NCBI GenBank assembly: GCA_002286855.1
Contig: NRSV01000174.1
Span: 1-34,341, forward strand
Length of the DNA stretch: 34,341 nt
Direction: 5' to 3'
Source: Bipolaris cookei
Lineage: Eukaryota; Ascomycota; Dothideomycetes; Pleosporales; Pleosporaceae
Shown piece by piece: positions 1 to 10,579 of the stretch; the first letter of the stretch is position 1, and every line of letters begins with the position of its first letter. The notes beneath the pieces were generated by a model, which made no database searches, was not told where the DNA came from, and saw only the letters and a program-made list of their open reading frames with translations. The position numbers and the translations under genes were made by a program.

Positions 1-34
1 TTGAAGCTAACAGAGTAGCGCTGCGTTGAGCCAT
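1..34 (-). CDS. Transposase N-terminus (element H), cut by window edge
   Basis: Only the first 11 codons are in the window. The peptide MAQRSATLLAS matches the start of the element F transposase (MAQHIAPLLVS) in residues and in position relative to the inverted repeat. The ATG is at 34..32 on the minus strand. By analogy it would be a helix-turn-helix plus DDE transposase. Whether it is intact cannot be seen. Confidence 0.6.
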   Translation of the reverse strand, partial: MAQRSATLLAS

Positions 35-115
35 TGTACGATGAGATGGGAGAGGTGTGCAAGTTTGGTGGGGTGCGGCGTTCGCCCGTGTGCGGCGCTC
101 GCCCGTGGAACACGT
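1..115 (-). mobile_element. Pogo-like DNA transposon H, one end only
   Basis: The terminal inverted repeat ends at 115 with ACGT followed by a TA target dinucleotide at 116-117. It carries two tandem copies of a block of about 17 bp (GTGCGGCG(T/C)TCGCCCGT) at about 73-107, then the CCCCACCAAA block at about 63-72, which is also found in elements D, E and F. The transposase start lies just inside (34..32, minus), as in element F. The rest lies beyond the left edge, so the partner repeat cannot be checked. Confidence 0.75.
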
Positions 116-209
116 TATGATTTAATGACAACTGTCATATCTTTCATAGACGGTACCCGATTTCAAACACACCAATCTATCCCGTCGCCTATTCACGAAC
201 CCTACACCC

Positions 210-2181
210 TCAAAGTCTCGCCGATTCCTTCGGCTCCCCCGTTGCACCAGCTTTCTTCAATGCATCCCAGAGCCTGAGACCTTCCTCCAGCCTCGTATCT
301 TCTTCAATTACAACCTTACCATCACTCTTCAACGTCCGCAATTGCATCGCATGCTCCGTCCCCCACTTCATGTCCTCTCGCTGTAAAAACTTACTCAGCG
401 GGTGATGAAATGTCTGTGCTGCAATCTGCTTTTCCTCCTCAGTCAAGTCACTGCCATTGCCCCAGAACCAAATGGCAATGTCGGACCCATGCGTGGCGCC
501 AAAATGGCTGGGAAGCTCTTTATCTACGCACTGCGCACGCCACTCGATGTGATATCTATGGATTAGACTACCAGCACCATGTTCCACTAGCGCATTCACC
601 ATTCCCCGTTGCAGTGCATGAATCTGGACATCAGCGTAGATATGCCCAAACGCTTCCTGCCAGCTCTTAAATCGCGGCGGAAGCTTACGGCCAGGAAAGT
701 AATGTGACATGAGTACTTTACATGCTTCGCGGGGATAGTCGGCTTCGAGGCGGTGCAACATGTGTGTGTAGCCTGGCTGAGGCGGCCGCCAGGTCCCGTA
801 CATGAAGTGCTCGTCTTTGCATTCGCCAATGATAAGGTGGATATGGCGCCGTTTCATGCGCTCCGCGTATACACTATTGGACAATTCTTCCAATAAACCA
901 TGGCGAACAAATATTCCATCAGTCACCGCGCGAAACTGATGCAACTTCATCTTCCCACTCGCCTCAACAATATCACTAGCCGGCAGCGCTCTTAGCTTCC
1001 TCAGCTTCTCCGCGGGCTCAAGTCTCGAATCAATCCCCAAAACTGCAACTAACTCTTCAAACTGGTCTTGCGCCTCATCCAAACTCTTTGGTTGCATCCC
1101 CGGCCCATTCGACAGCATCATCGCCCTCTTCACCACCGCTTTCTCCTCGGACAACCCCAGATCATACGAGAGCTGATGGAACACGGAATGCGAGCCCGCG
1201 GAGTAACCCCCAACCGTGATATTCGAGGCGTCGCCACCAAAATACGCGATGTTCTCGTGCGTCCATTGCAGCGCTAGTCGCTGGTCCCAAAACCCTACGT
1301 TAGTATCGTAGTCGGCGCACATATCTTGAAGGTGCCTAGAAGCCAGGAATCCGAATACGTTGAGTCGGTACGCTGGGGCAACGACTATGCAGCGCGTGGG
1401 TGAATCGCACAGGAGGGCGCATAGATTGAGCCCGTTAGGGGTGCCCCATTGGAGGAAGCCGCCATCTAAAGTTCAATGAAAATGACCGAGTCAGTTGCCA
1501 CGTGCTTTCTCTATCTCTTTCCGGCGATGCGGAACGCGAGACCAAGTGCCGATATGGAACTAAAAAAAAAGGGTCGCACAGGCTTTCTTCTATTTCACTT
1601 TTGCTTTTTTTACCCCATGGTGCCCGAATAATCGGGATTTCCAAGTGGCGTGAAGATCACCCGCGGACCTGGATGTTGGATAGAAGTGGCGCAATCACGC
1701 CCATCCAATCCAATCTAATCCCTCTTCGAAAGGAAAAAAAAGGGAGACGAAAAAGAGAAGTTCACATACGAATCCAGAACAACACCGGCCACCCTAACAC
1801 ATCCCGTTAGCTAACCCCCTTCTTTTCTCCCAAAAGCAATGCAAACGAACCTCTCTCTGGTGCCTCGCCCACCGGAACCCAAACATTACACTCCAGACAA
1901 TCCTCCTCGCCCCCTTCCACCTCCCCCCCTGGCCCAAGCGCAGGCTGCGGACACACCCCACATGCGCCCTCAAACATCCCCGGGTTGATTTGCGTCCCAT
2001 ACCGGTAACACGGCGGCAGCGGCTTTGCTTGCTGGAACCGCTGCGCAGGGAGCGCGTACGGCACGCCGCCGAAATAGTGGCATTGCGGGTTTCCCGTGTG
2101 CGGGTCGCGATATGTGCGGCCTTGGGCGTAGCCGCGGAAGGATAGGTTGAGGATGTAGGGGGTGAATGTGGGTGTGGACAT
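210..2181 (-). CDS. Type-B carboxylesterase/lipase, three exons
   Basis: Alpha/beta-hydrolase of the type-B carboxylesterase family, which cleaves carboxylic esters; the substrate is unknown. Exons deduced by eye are 2181-1851, 1793-1770 and 1465-210, giving 536 codons plus stop with no frame break. The 24-nt middle exon encodes WPVLFWI and, joined to exon 3, completes IHGGF, the oxyanion-hole motif. The nucleophile elbow GYSAGS places the serine near residue 207. The acidic member is probably in GECKDEHF (about 333-338) and the histidine is in ATHGSD (about 444). No clear signal peptide is seen, so a cytosolic enzyme is likely. The first intron is 57 nt and the second 304 nt, the latter long for a fungus. 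The ATG at 2181 begins MSTPTFTPY. Its neighbour is a membrane protein on the same strand; no shared pathway is evident. Confidence 0.9.
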
Positions 2182-2314
2182 TGTTACGCGAATGGGTAGG
2201 TCAGTAAGTATATAAAGAATGAGATGTTATAGGTGAGAAGAGGGTGAGCGATGATTTGACGGAGACCTCGGTTATGCAAAGCGGGTGATCTGCGCTTTTG
2301 CATGTGTTACGCGT

Positions 2315-2327
2315 GGGGGGGGGGGGG
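2315..2327. repeat. G13 homopolymer
   Basis: An uninterrupted run of 13 G between the carboxylesterase start and the end of the next gene. Its length is prone to sequencing and replication slippage. Confidence 0.9.
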
Positions 2328-2440
2328 CAACCTTGGGGGTTGGAGAGTCACGGGTGTGTTGTGTTTGGAATCGTGGATATCATTGTTTGTTGAAGTAGGT
2401 ACATTGAAGGGAAAAAAAATAAAGAACAAAGGAAAAAGGA

Positions 2441-3680
2441 TCATGCCCAGTCGTCTTGACGCCGTGAAATCGCACTTCGATCGTCTTCTGTCACGGCGAC
2501 ATGTGTGATTTTCATAATCGCTTGATCGGAATTATTTGTTATCCTTCCGATCTCTTCGTCAGGGAGAATCCCCAACTCGCTGTCGCCGTCCGTTTCCTGT
2601 TTGCCGGGCCAGGACTTGGCAGTCGACCGCGCCTCGACGTTGTCGAGCATGTAGCTTTGACGCGATACTTTTGAGCCTTTGCCTGATGCGCCGGTGAGGC
2701 TAGCAGGAAGAATATTACGCAAGAGGTTCTCGAATGTTTTTCGCAGTGGGGGCAGTGAGGCGGTGAATGCGCCGACAAAGACTTCGGCGGAGGCGAAGAT
2801 GCTTAGGTTGACGGACTCAAAGCTTGGGTCTTTTGTGTCGGCCAGCGCCTTCATTTCGTACAGTTTCAATGCGGAGATTGTTGTTGTTCTCGAGTTTTGT
2901 TAGCCGAATGCACAGGGAAAGTCCAGGGTGTTGGGATTTGTGAAACTTACACAAGACCGCAGAGAAAGACTGCGCGGACACCCCAGATTGTGCGCTTTGA
3001 AAGCTGAATTCGGGAAATGTACACCAATGGTGCCATTGTGTACAACAGATCCGTCGCAATGTTGACTGCTGCTCCAGAGTACCCCGAAATAACCCTGGGT
3101 TCTGATCCCCAACACGAACCAGGCTGGGTTCCCGCCACGTCCCAATGTTTGGAGTAGGGTGTGCATTCGCCGAATAAAACCACTGTGGGAAACACAAAGT
3201 TGATACCAACATGCACAACAATCGAGATCCAAATCATGATGCGGAAGGTCTTGGAAAAGTCGAGCATGAAAATGTAGGCGCAGACACTGAGCTTGACCAG
3301 CGCCATTCCGTAGAGATTGAGAATCTGGCTTAGCCACATATAGTAGAGATATTTTTCCAGGTGTTGTGGTGTCATGAATGGATCCCAGATGTGCTTTCCG
3401 CCACCGAACTCAGCCATTCTGTAGCAACATGCGGCGCCTGCTATAGCTATTATCTTCGATCATGTCAGCATAAAATGTGTAATAGTCCAATGGCTAAACC
3501 CACATGTCCAGTCCATAGCAAATGATCTGTAAGAAGGAAGAAATTCCTATTCCTCCAATTGATGCCCAATCGAATTGCAACAAAGATGGAGCTGAATATA
3601 ATCAATATAATAATTGGTATCTTGATAGCATTTGAGCGGTCGTCTAGAGGAAGCCCTTCTGGTGTCGTAGGCACAGCCAT
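2441..3680 (-). CDS. SAT4/PTH11-like seven-helix membrane protein (fungal rhodopsin domain)
   Basis: Predicted plasma-membrane protein of the fungal rhodopsin-domain (SAT4/PTH11-like) family, some members of which act as G-protein-coupled receptors. Exons are 3680-3500, 3446-2951 and 2888-2441, giving 374 residues in frame; the 53- and 62-nt introns contain CTGAC/CTAAC-type branch sites. The first helix (IPIIILIIFSSIFVAI) follows a short N-terminus. Family hallmarks are AEFGGGKHIWD after helix 2, YYMWLSQILNLYGMALVKLS, the C(T)PYSKHWD loop, and EVFVGAFTASLPPLR in the last helix. The C-terminal tail of about 90 residues is hydrophilic and probably cytosolic. No ligand can be assigned. The ATG at 3680 begins MAVPTTPEG. 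Confidence 0.88.
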
Positions 3681-5655
3681 GGCGGTATGGAAAACTCAAG
3701 ACTGGGAAAACAAAGAAAAGGCTTGGATGGGCGGGTCAATGTGTATTATCCTGGAATATTAGTGCCCTTTCCAAGACAATGTTGTGCAGTAGTTGTACCG
3801 TGTGCCACGTGGATATGCGAACCGTTATAATATTCGCCCATTAATGCCACGGCTGTACACAGCCTGCCGCCAAAACCTGCCCATTCGAAACATACGGCTA
3901 CGAAACCCCACAACGGCCAGAGTACCTGCATATGGTCTGGTGGTAGTCGCGCGAGTCAACGCTTAATCCGTAGTTGGTGAGTCAAGGGGTGATCTCGCCT
4001 GAGTTTCCCCACTCTCGATCTCTTTATCTTTAGTACGAGGAAAACCGGTGATTAGCGTATTTGGGAAATTCAGTTGTTAGAAAACATGGTTTTCTGTTAA
4101 TCTTTACGCTCATCCAGAGCCATATCGCAATTCTTTCCATTTCAGAGCGGCAGAGTTTTGAAGCATTGACCAAGGGCTGGACGTCTCAAGGTAAGTTCAA
4201 TAGTCCTCACCGTTAGAGAATTTATCGAAGACTTTTGCCCATTGATCAGGTGAGATGTTTTCGGCATAGTCAGCGGTTACGTATTTGACTGGCAGGGTAA
4301 GGTTCGTGTGGTTGAAGCAAGGTTAGCCTGGAATGGCGTTTAGGCCAACAGTTTTCAGGTTCGGCATGGCCGTGCTATAGCATGTGGCTGCCGCCGGAAT
4401 TATATTTGATTACGAGCCTTGAACTAAACTAGGAACGGTGTAAGTACACAAGTGTAGCTCACGCCTCTTGACACAACCTACCTGAAGGAGTTCGCTAGGC
4501 CGAGGTTGACAGCCAGTTGTGATAATGATTGTCCTACGGACGTAGCGAATGCCTCAGGCGCCCTAGGTTAACCGTTTTAAGATCCCGCCAGTTTGAACAT
4601 CGGACGTTTGATCTGCAACGGGGCTGAAAAAGGCTTTGTTAGATGGAGAGCTGTAATCGTTGCAAAGTTTGAGATGACGCTAGGTAGTTACTGGTCGCTG
4701 TGCAGCCAATCTGGCTTGGCAGCCACATCCATCGATGCCCAATTAGGCAATGCCAGACGCCACAGGCGATCTAGACGATGGATAGTGTTCGACTTGGCCA
4801 AATGTCGATACCCTAAACATTAGGATCAAGGCTAGCAAGACTAGTCAGGAGCAGGCCGAAAATGAGCAAAGCGGCGTTCTCGCCAAGAGTTAATATGCCG
4901 TGTCTATTATCGCTCGCTTCCAGGCCACGGCTCCTGCAGGATTGACCCAAAGTTTCAACCCCCTGTACCTACATGAACAGCTACGCCATCGCCATTTCCC
5001 CCGCCGTTTTTTTTCGGCATCGACGTAAAATAGGGTCGCGGATCTAGGCCTAGACATAAGTTACGCTCTTCTTTGTCAAAGTGGCGCTTGTCGTACGACA
5101 ACGCACAAAGTTTTTGCCTACAATAGCCATCCAGCTACGCCAGAATCTCCTTCCTGTCCCTCGTCATGATCTTTGGTTCTCTCTATAGATCTAGACCCCG
5201 AAAAGATGCCATGTTTTGGTCCGCTGATTTGAAAATGTGCTATTTGGAAGACCCATTAGTAAAGAAGACATATCTACATGCTATGCCCACGCTACTTCGG
5301 TCTAGACTCAGCATCACGCAGTGAGCACGTTGAGCTATTGACAATCTTTGTTTTCCCAAGCGTTGAGTATTATTAGGCGAGGAGACTCTTACGGTTGACG
5401 ATATCGCTACACTTGCCGTGCCTCGCCTGCAGCAGATTACTGGCTAATTGTACAAAGTTTCGGATAACTATGCTGCCTCAGGGGCGGTCTACCCGCAAAC
5501 TACGTTTTAGCAATTATCGATTCTGGCCAGTAGCGAGTAAGTTTATGTATAAACCTCCCATTTACCTCGCTTCGAGGAGCTAGAGGAACTGTTGGTTTCC
5601 CATTTTGCACCTCTCACTGGGTGCCTATACATTCCTTCAGCTTGCGTTCATTATC
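3681..5655. other. Intergenic region without recognised gene
   Basis: About 2 kb between divergently transcribed genes (membrane protein leftward, GMC oxidoreductase rightward). It should contain both promoters. The open frames here are short and mostly begin with TTG. I see no domain, RNA gene or clear repeat. Confidence 0.6.
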
Positions 5656-7620
5656 ATGTCTTTAATTTTATCTGGCCTTTTGTTTCTTTCCTCTTTCGTA
5701 CCGCGTATAATCAATCCCCTAAATGGTGGTAACAGCAATGGAGAGCCCGACATTGGCGGGCAAACCTTCGACTTTATTATTGTGGGTGGAGGACTAACTG
5801 GACTCACTGTTGCCAACCGGCTGAGTGAAGACTCGAGTTGTGAGTTTTTTCCTTGGTATTGAAAGTTTCCATTTGACCCTGTCTAAGGCACTGTGCTCGT
5901 AATAGAAAATGGGTATGCGGTCGACGATGTTTCAACGCGAGTACCCAGCTTCGCAAACAGCGTCAACAAGCCGCTCATGTACGATATTACCTCAGAATAT
6001 GACACAAATACTGGTGGCACACACCCCGTCTGGGTAGGGAACGTCCTGGGCGGAGGATCAGTCGTCAATGGTATGGCCTTTGATCGCGCATCTGCTGCCG
6101 ACTACGATGCTTGGGAACAACTAGGTAACAACGGATGGAACTTCAACAATCTCCTGTACTACTTCAGAAAATCAACGACTTTTACACCGCCAACCGAGTC
6201 CAATGTCAAAGAGTTTGGCACCACATATGACGCATCATACTACGGCACCAACGGGCCCATCCAGGCTTCCTTCCCTAAATTCGAGTATCAAGACACCAAG
6301 ACAGTCTGGGCGGCCTACAAGAGGACGGGTGTACGCTTGCCGAAGGAGCAAGGTTCAGGCAATGCTGTGGGCGCGTTCTGGATACCCACTGCTCTGCGAC
6401 CCAAGACACAAACACGGTCTCACGCAAAGAACGAGTACTACGACCCTGTCAGGAACCGTAAGAACCTCGTAGTCATCACCGGAAATACTGTAAATGAGAT
6501 TCTATTCAACAGCGGTCTCTTGACTGGACTCACAGCCAACGGCGTGCAATATAAGTCGCGCAAGGATGGTTCTGTTAAAAGGGTGTACGCTAGGCGGGAG
6601 GTGATTATGGCGGCGGGTGCAGTCTTTACGCCTCAACTGCTTCAACTCAGTGGCATCGGCCCCAGGGACGTACTTACTGCTGCTGGTATACCAGTGAAAA
6701 AGCATATGCCAGCTGTCGGCGCCAACATGCAGGATCACCCCAACGCCAATATGATGTTCGATCTGCAGAACCTCGCTTTCCCGAACCCCTTCAGTGGCGC
6801 CAGCCCCGAATACAACACTACAGTGTGGTCTGAATATGAAAGTACCGCCAGTGGGCCTCTCACTCAGGCCCATGGTAGCAGCCTGGCCTTTTTGAGTCTG
6901 CAGACCATCACGGACAAATGCAGCGAGATTGTACAGACAGTAAGGTCGCAAGATGTGCGCAGCTACCTCCCTTCAGTCTACGGTGACCGTTACCTCTTGA
7001 GCGGATTCCAAAAGCAACGCGACATCATTGCCAACCTCCACGCGAGTCCCGACGCTGCCGTCGCCGAGTTCCCTATGGTTCCTTTCGGTCTTGCTATTAA
7101 CGCCCTGCAGCGTCCGCTTTCTCGTGGCACAATCACACTCAACCCAAAGAACAGATACGGAAACCCCATTGTCCAGTTCAACTCTCTGCAAAACCCCGTC
7201 GACCGTCAGATCATCCTTGCAATGGTCCGATGGACGCGCAATCACTGGACGAGCCCTGAGCTCGCCAAATTCTCCCCCGTCGAACTCTCACCCGGTACAC
7301 AAGCACAGACAGACGACGAGATAATCGACGATCTCATAAGGCAAAACGGGCTTCAGGCGTCTTTTGCGCACATGTCTGGCAGCTGCTCGATGATGCCAGA
7401 GGCGTATGGCGGTTGTGTGAGCAGCGATCTTACCGTATACGGCATCAAGGGTCTCAGCATCGTAGATGCAAGTATTATCCCGCTGATTCCCGCAACACAC
7501 TTGCAATCCACAATGTATGCTGTTGCCGAGAAAGCAGCAGATCTCATCAAGGACAGACATTCTTTTAATCTTCTAGACCCCTTGTCGATTTTCAAGTCGA
7601 AGAGAGTCAAGGTGTTTTAG
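5656..7620 (+). CDS. GMC-family FAD oxidoreductase (aryl-alcohol/glucose-oxidase type)
   Basis: Flavoenzyme of the glucose-methanol-choline family, which oxidises alcohols or sugars with FAD. Exons are 5656-5839 and 5888-7620, joined over a 48-nt intron to give 638 residues. The open frame extends upstream to a TTG at 5605, but the first ATG is at 5656. It begins MSLILSGLLFLSSF, a hydrophobic signal peptide or anchor. The FAD motif IIVGGGLTGLTVANRLSE lies at about residues 39-57. GMC signature 1 is around GNVLGGGSVVNGMAFDR and signature 2 is GAVFTPQLLQLSGIGP. The catalytic pair is His556 (FAHMSGSCS) and His599 (PATHLQST), 43 residues apart as usual. The C-terminus ends with AEKAADLI and a short tail. 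The frame is intact. Substrate not assignable. Confidence 0.93.
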
Positions 7621-7848
7621 TATTGTGTTGTCCAAAATTGAATTCTTTTGTAAATAGGATTATCTTGTAATACTACGATTATTCGTTCAAGACCAAGGCG
7701 GCAAGAGTTAGGCTGTTCATGTCATCCATTCATCATGCACTAATACCGTACTACATCCCTAGCCTCAATCCTCGTCGCCACCCGAGCCACCGCCCTGCTC
7801 GAACCGGTCACAAGAAGGAAAACGGTAGAAATCTCCTGCAGGATCCTC

Positions 7849-8883
7849 TCAGAAATCCTTGTTATTAATATAGCAGAAATCTGTCGTCAAGCTCCAGTAA
7901 TCTAGAGGCCCCTCACTAGGGAGGTTGTTCACGATCTTGAGACATTGCAACCAGACCTCGTTGTTGAACTCGTATGTTTTCTCTGTTTTGCAAGAATCCT
8001 TGGGGCAGGAGCGGCAGTAGGCGTATTCTTCGCCGACGGTGACTTTGATGAGGTACATGACGTTCATATCTGCTGCGCGCTCGGGAATAGGCACGGGTGC
8101 GGGTGCGGGCTCGGGTTCTGGGGTCGGCTCACGCTTGTTCACGTCGCTTGTTCCATTTTCGTTGTTGTGGTGTAAAATCTCGATAAGCGGGACGGGTCCG
8201 CAATCATTTAGCTTGACCAGGTCGGGTTTCGAGTACAAGTTTTTCCTTGCGACGTAGCAATTGTTTGTTGTTTTGAGTCAGTACCTGTGCGCGCGTTCAT
8301 GTCAGAAAAGATTTCGTGTCGTGCATGTGCTGGATAAAGGAGAATCACTCACGGATCATCAATGATGAGTTGGCCGGTTGGATACCAGCAAGTCAGGTCC
8401 AGATCGGTGTTTTCGTTCAGATATGATATGACGTCGCAATTCAGCTCAGGGCAAATTCTGCACTCAGTCTTGTACTTCAATTTTGCATCTTGAATGGTAA
8501 GCTTCTGAACCTCAGAAGCGGGACCGCAGTATTTAAGATTAATGGTGTCTGACCAGAAATTATTAATTGTTTTCCTCAAGCCTAAGCTTAATCGAACTTA
8601 CAGTCTCCAACATACTCTAGCACATCGTACTGGGTTATGTAGTAGCCAGACTCAGTCTTGAGCCATAGGTTGTCTCCCATGATCTTCGTTCCATGCGTCC
8701 AACATGTTACGTTAAGACGATCTTCGTAGTCAAGCAAAGCTTATTAGGACAAAGTGAGCGTGGGCAGGTTTTGCATTCTGTACGATACTCTGCTTCAGTC
8801 GGAATGTAAGACTTCACTTGGGCATGGACTGTCACAGTCGCGATTATTACAGTTGCGAGAAACGAAGGAATAAAGCCATGCAT
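7849..8883 (-). CDS. Secreted cysteine-rich three-repeat protein with a one-base frameshift
   Basis: No family recognised. Exons are 8883-8602, 8548-8353 and 8245-7849, with introns of 53 and 107 nt. The start MHGFIPSFLATVIIATVTVHA is a good secretion signal with likely cleavage after residue 21. Three repeats follow, each with CxxCPxxxC, 15 residues, then C: ECKTCPRSLC, ECRICPELNC and YCRSCPKDSC. The first two end at a C-G-P motif and the third at a lone Cys. A Pro/Glu/Ala linker (PEPEPAPAPVPIPE) precedes repeat 3. In repeat 1 the frame breaks near 8738-8745. Adding one base would restore both the 15-residue spacing and a total divisible by three (about 291 residues), so either the allele is broken or a base is missing from the assembly. 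The spacing suggests disulphide-stabilised extracellular domains. A role as a secreted effector is speculation. Confidence 0.75.
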
Positions 8884-10579
8884 GTTGGTTTATGAGCAGC
8901 TATAGCAGAAGGAATATATACCAGGGTGCGAAGACGAAGGAAAATTGAAAAAAACCGACAGCAAGAGCAGTATAAATATTGATTTTCGCATCAACTGCAC
9001 ATCTGACAGCTGACTTTTCAGCCAGGGCTGTGTAGAGAAGGATTTTAGACTACTCTTTTAGGACGCGAAAATCTATGAACTCGTATCTGTAATCATGAAC
9101 GATCATGCAACAAGGATGTGTAACAACAATATACGTCTGGACAGGAAATAAGGGATCAGATAGCAAGTATAGAAGAAATAGCTAATATCTAGTTATGTTT
9201 TCTACAAGATAAACTCAGGTCGATGTCGATGGTACGATGTTGAAGTATGGATTGCATAGAAGAGGGGTTATGAGGCTGATATGTAGGAGCAGCGCGACAC
9301 ACGGGTAAGGCGCCCCTTGAAATTAGGTTAAACGCGGAAACATTCGGTATTGAGACCTAGAGCTTGTGTAGAAGGTATTGATGGTATAGTTGAGGATGAA
9401 GCACAAACTTGGACATAGTCACAAGAAGGCTGGTGTAGTCAAAGATCGATCTATGGGCAGCCATTGCTCTAGTGACCGCACTAACATAGCACTCTATGGA
9501 CCCTGAAATAGCTTTTGCGAACCAAAATAAGGCCTATAAAAATTACATCCCCTGCATAGTAGGTATTGGAGTTCTCGGAGTATTGCATTTTCAGATCGTT
9601 CAGGTAACGTAAAGCCTGGCTGTACTCCGAATGATACGATAAATTAGATTTTTGATGCATCCTCGCAGTCACTGGATTTCTATATACCAGGCAACCAATA
9701 CTCAACACATCTTTGTTAGATATGATAACGCCACCAATTGAGATGCATCTAGAGTATAAGAGCCTACAATGCCAAGACAAGCAAGTCCTTTCTACCAACG
9801 TACAACGCGTGCGCGCACTCGAAAAGCAACGAGATCACTCAGTAGGGTCGATATTATTTAGTTTATAGCGATCATCCCGCATTTGATCGAGTATAAATTG
9901 AATCGTAAGGGGAAAAAGGTCAGAAAGTAATGCTTGAGAAGGCAGATGCATGTGCAGTAAGTGATATGCAAACCTGCTACATTGATCTAGGAAAACAACA
10001 TGAACGTAAAATGGTTAATTTCAGAGTGCAGACAACTTACTTTCGCTACACTACCTCAGGCCTGAAGCTAATATTTTGATCGCCGCCCCTTCGAAGGATT
10101 TGGATACGGTCATGTGAATGGTTGTGGGGGCCAAAAGATTCTTCAATGACCTCATGTCAGCGCGACATCCCATTATTTTTCAGGGCAGTAAACTCCTTGC
10201 GTGTCCGCTTGAGATATAAAGCTTAGTATCAGAAGCCATGGAGCGAGCGGTATTGCTCTGTTGATAGTAGCAGATTCACACAATCACCAAGCGCGTGACG
10301 GCTTCCGCCCACAACTACTTAGCGCTGTAACCGAGCCCAACAATCTCATCATGCCAACTGCACGGACTAGGATTTCCCATTACTCCTGTCGCAGAATACG
10401 TGTCGCCATCAGGGTATTCTCATAGTTACGGCCATACGAAGACATCACCAACCTCAGAGCAAGTTACAACAGTGACCTAATAGGATTTGCCACCTGATAT
10501 TTTTTGCCTCAGCCGTGCCGCCAAGAATCGTCAGGCCATTGCATCTCCCATAGTTGCTCCTAAAAACGTATATACGACC
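8884..10579. other. Intergenic region without recognised gene
   Basis: About 1.7 kb, A+T-rich, between divergent genes. It must include the promoters of the secreted repeat protein and the HET gene. A 105-codon open frame on the minus strand (9798-9481) has no recognisable domain. No terminal repeats or RNA signatures were noticed. Confidence 0.55.

Noticed and set aside
4593..4823. 76-codon plus-strand frame in the intergenic region
   Set aside because: Non-ATG start and no recognisable features.
5605..5655. Longer N-terminus of the GMC oxidoreductase
   Set aside because: The extended frame starts with TTG; the first ATG is 5656 and yields a good hydrophobic leader.
210..8883. A secondary-metabolite gene cluster (esterase, GMC oxidase, membrane protein)
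   Set aside because: No backbone synthase, dedicated transporter or nearby regulator is present, and intergenic distances are large.
9481..9798. 105-codon minus-strand frame
   Set aside because: No domain, no homologous feature and no sign of splicing; likely chance.
10487..10579. Longer N-terminus of the HET protein
   Set aside because: It starts with TTG at 10487. The first in-frame ATG is 10580.
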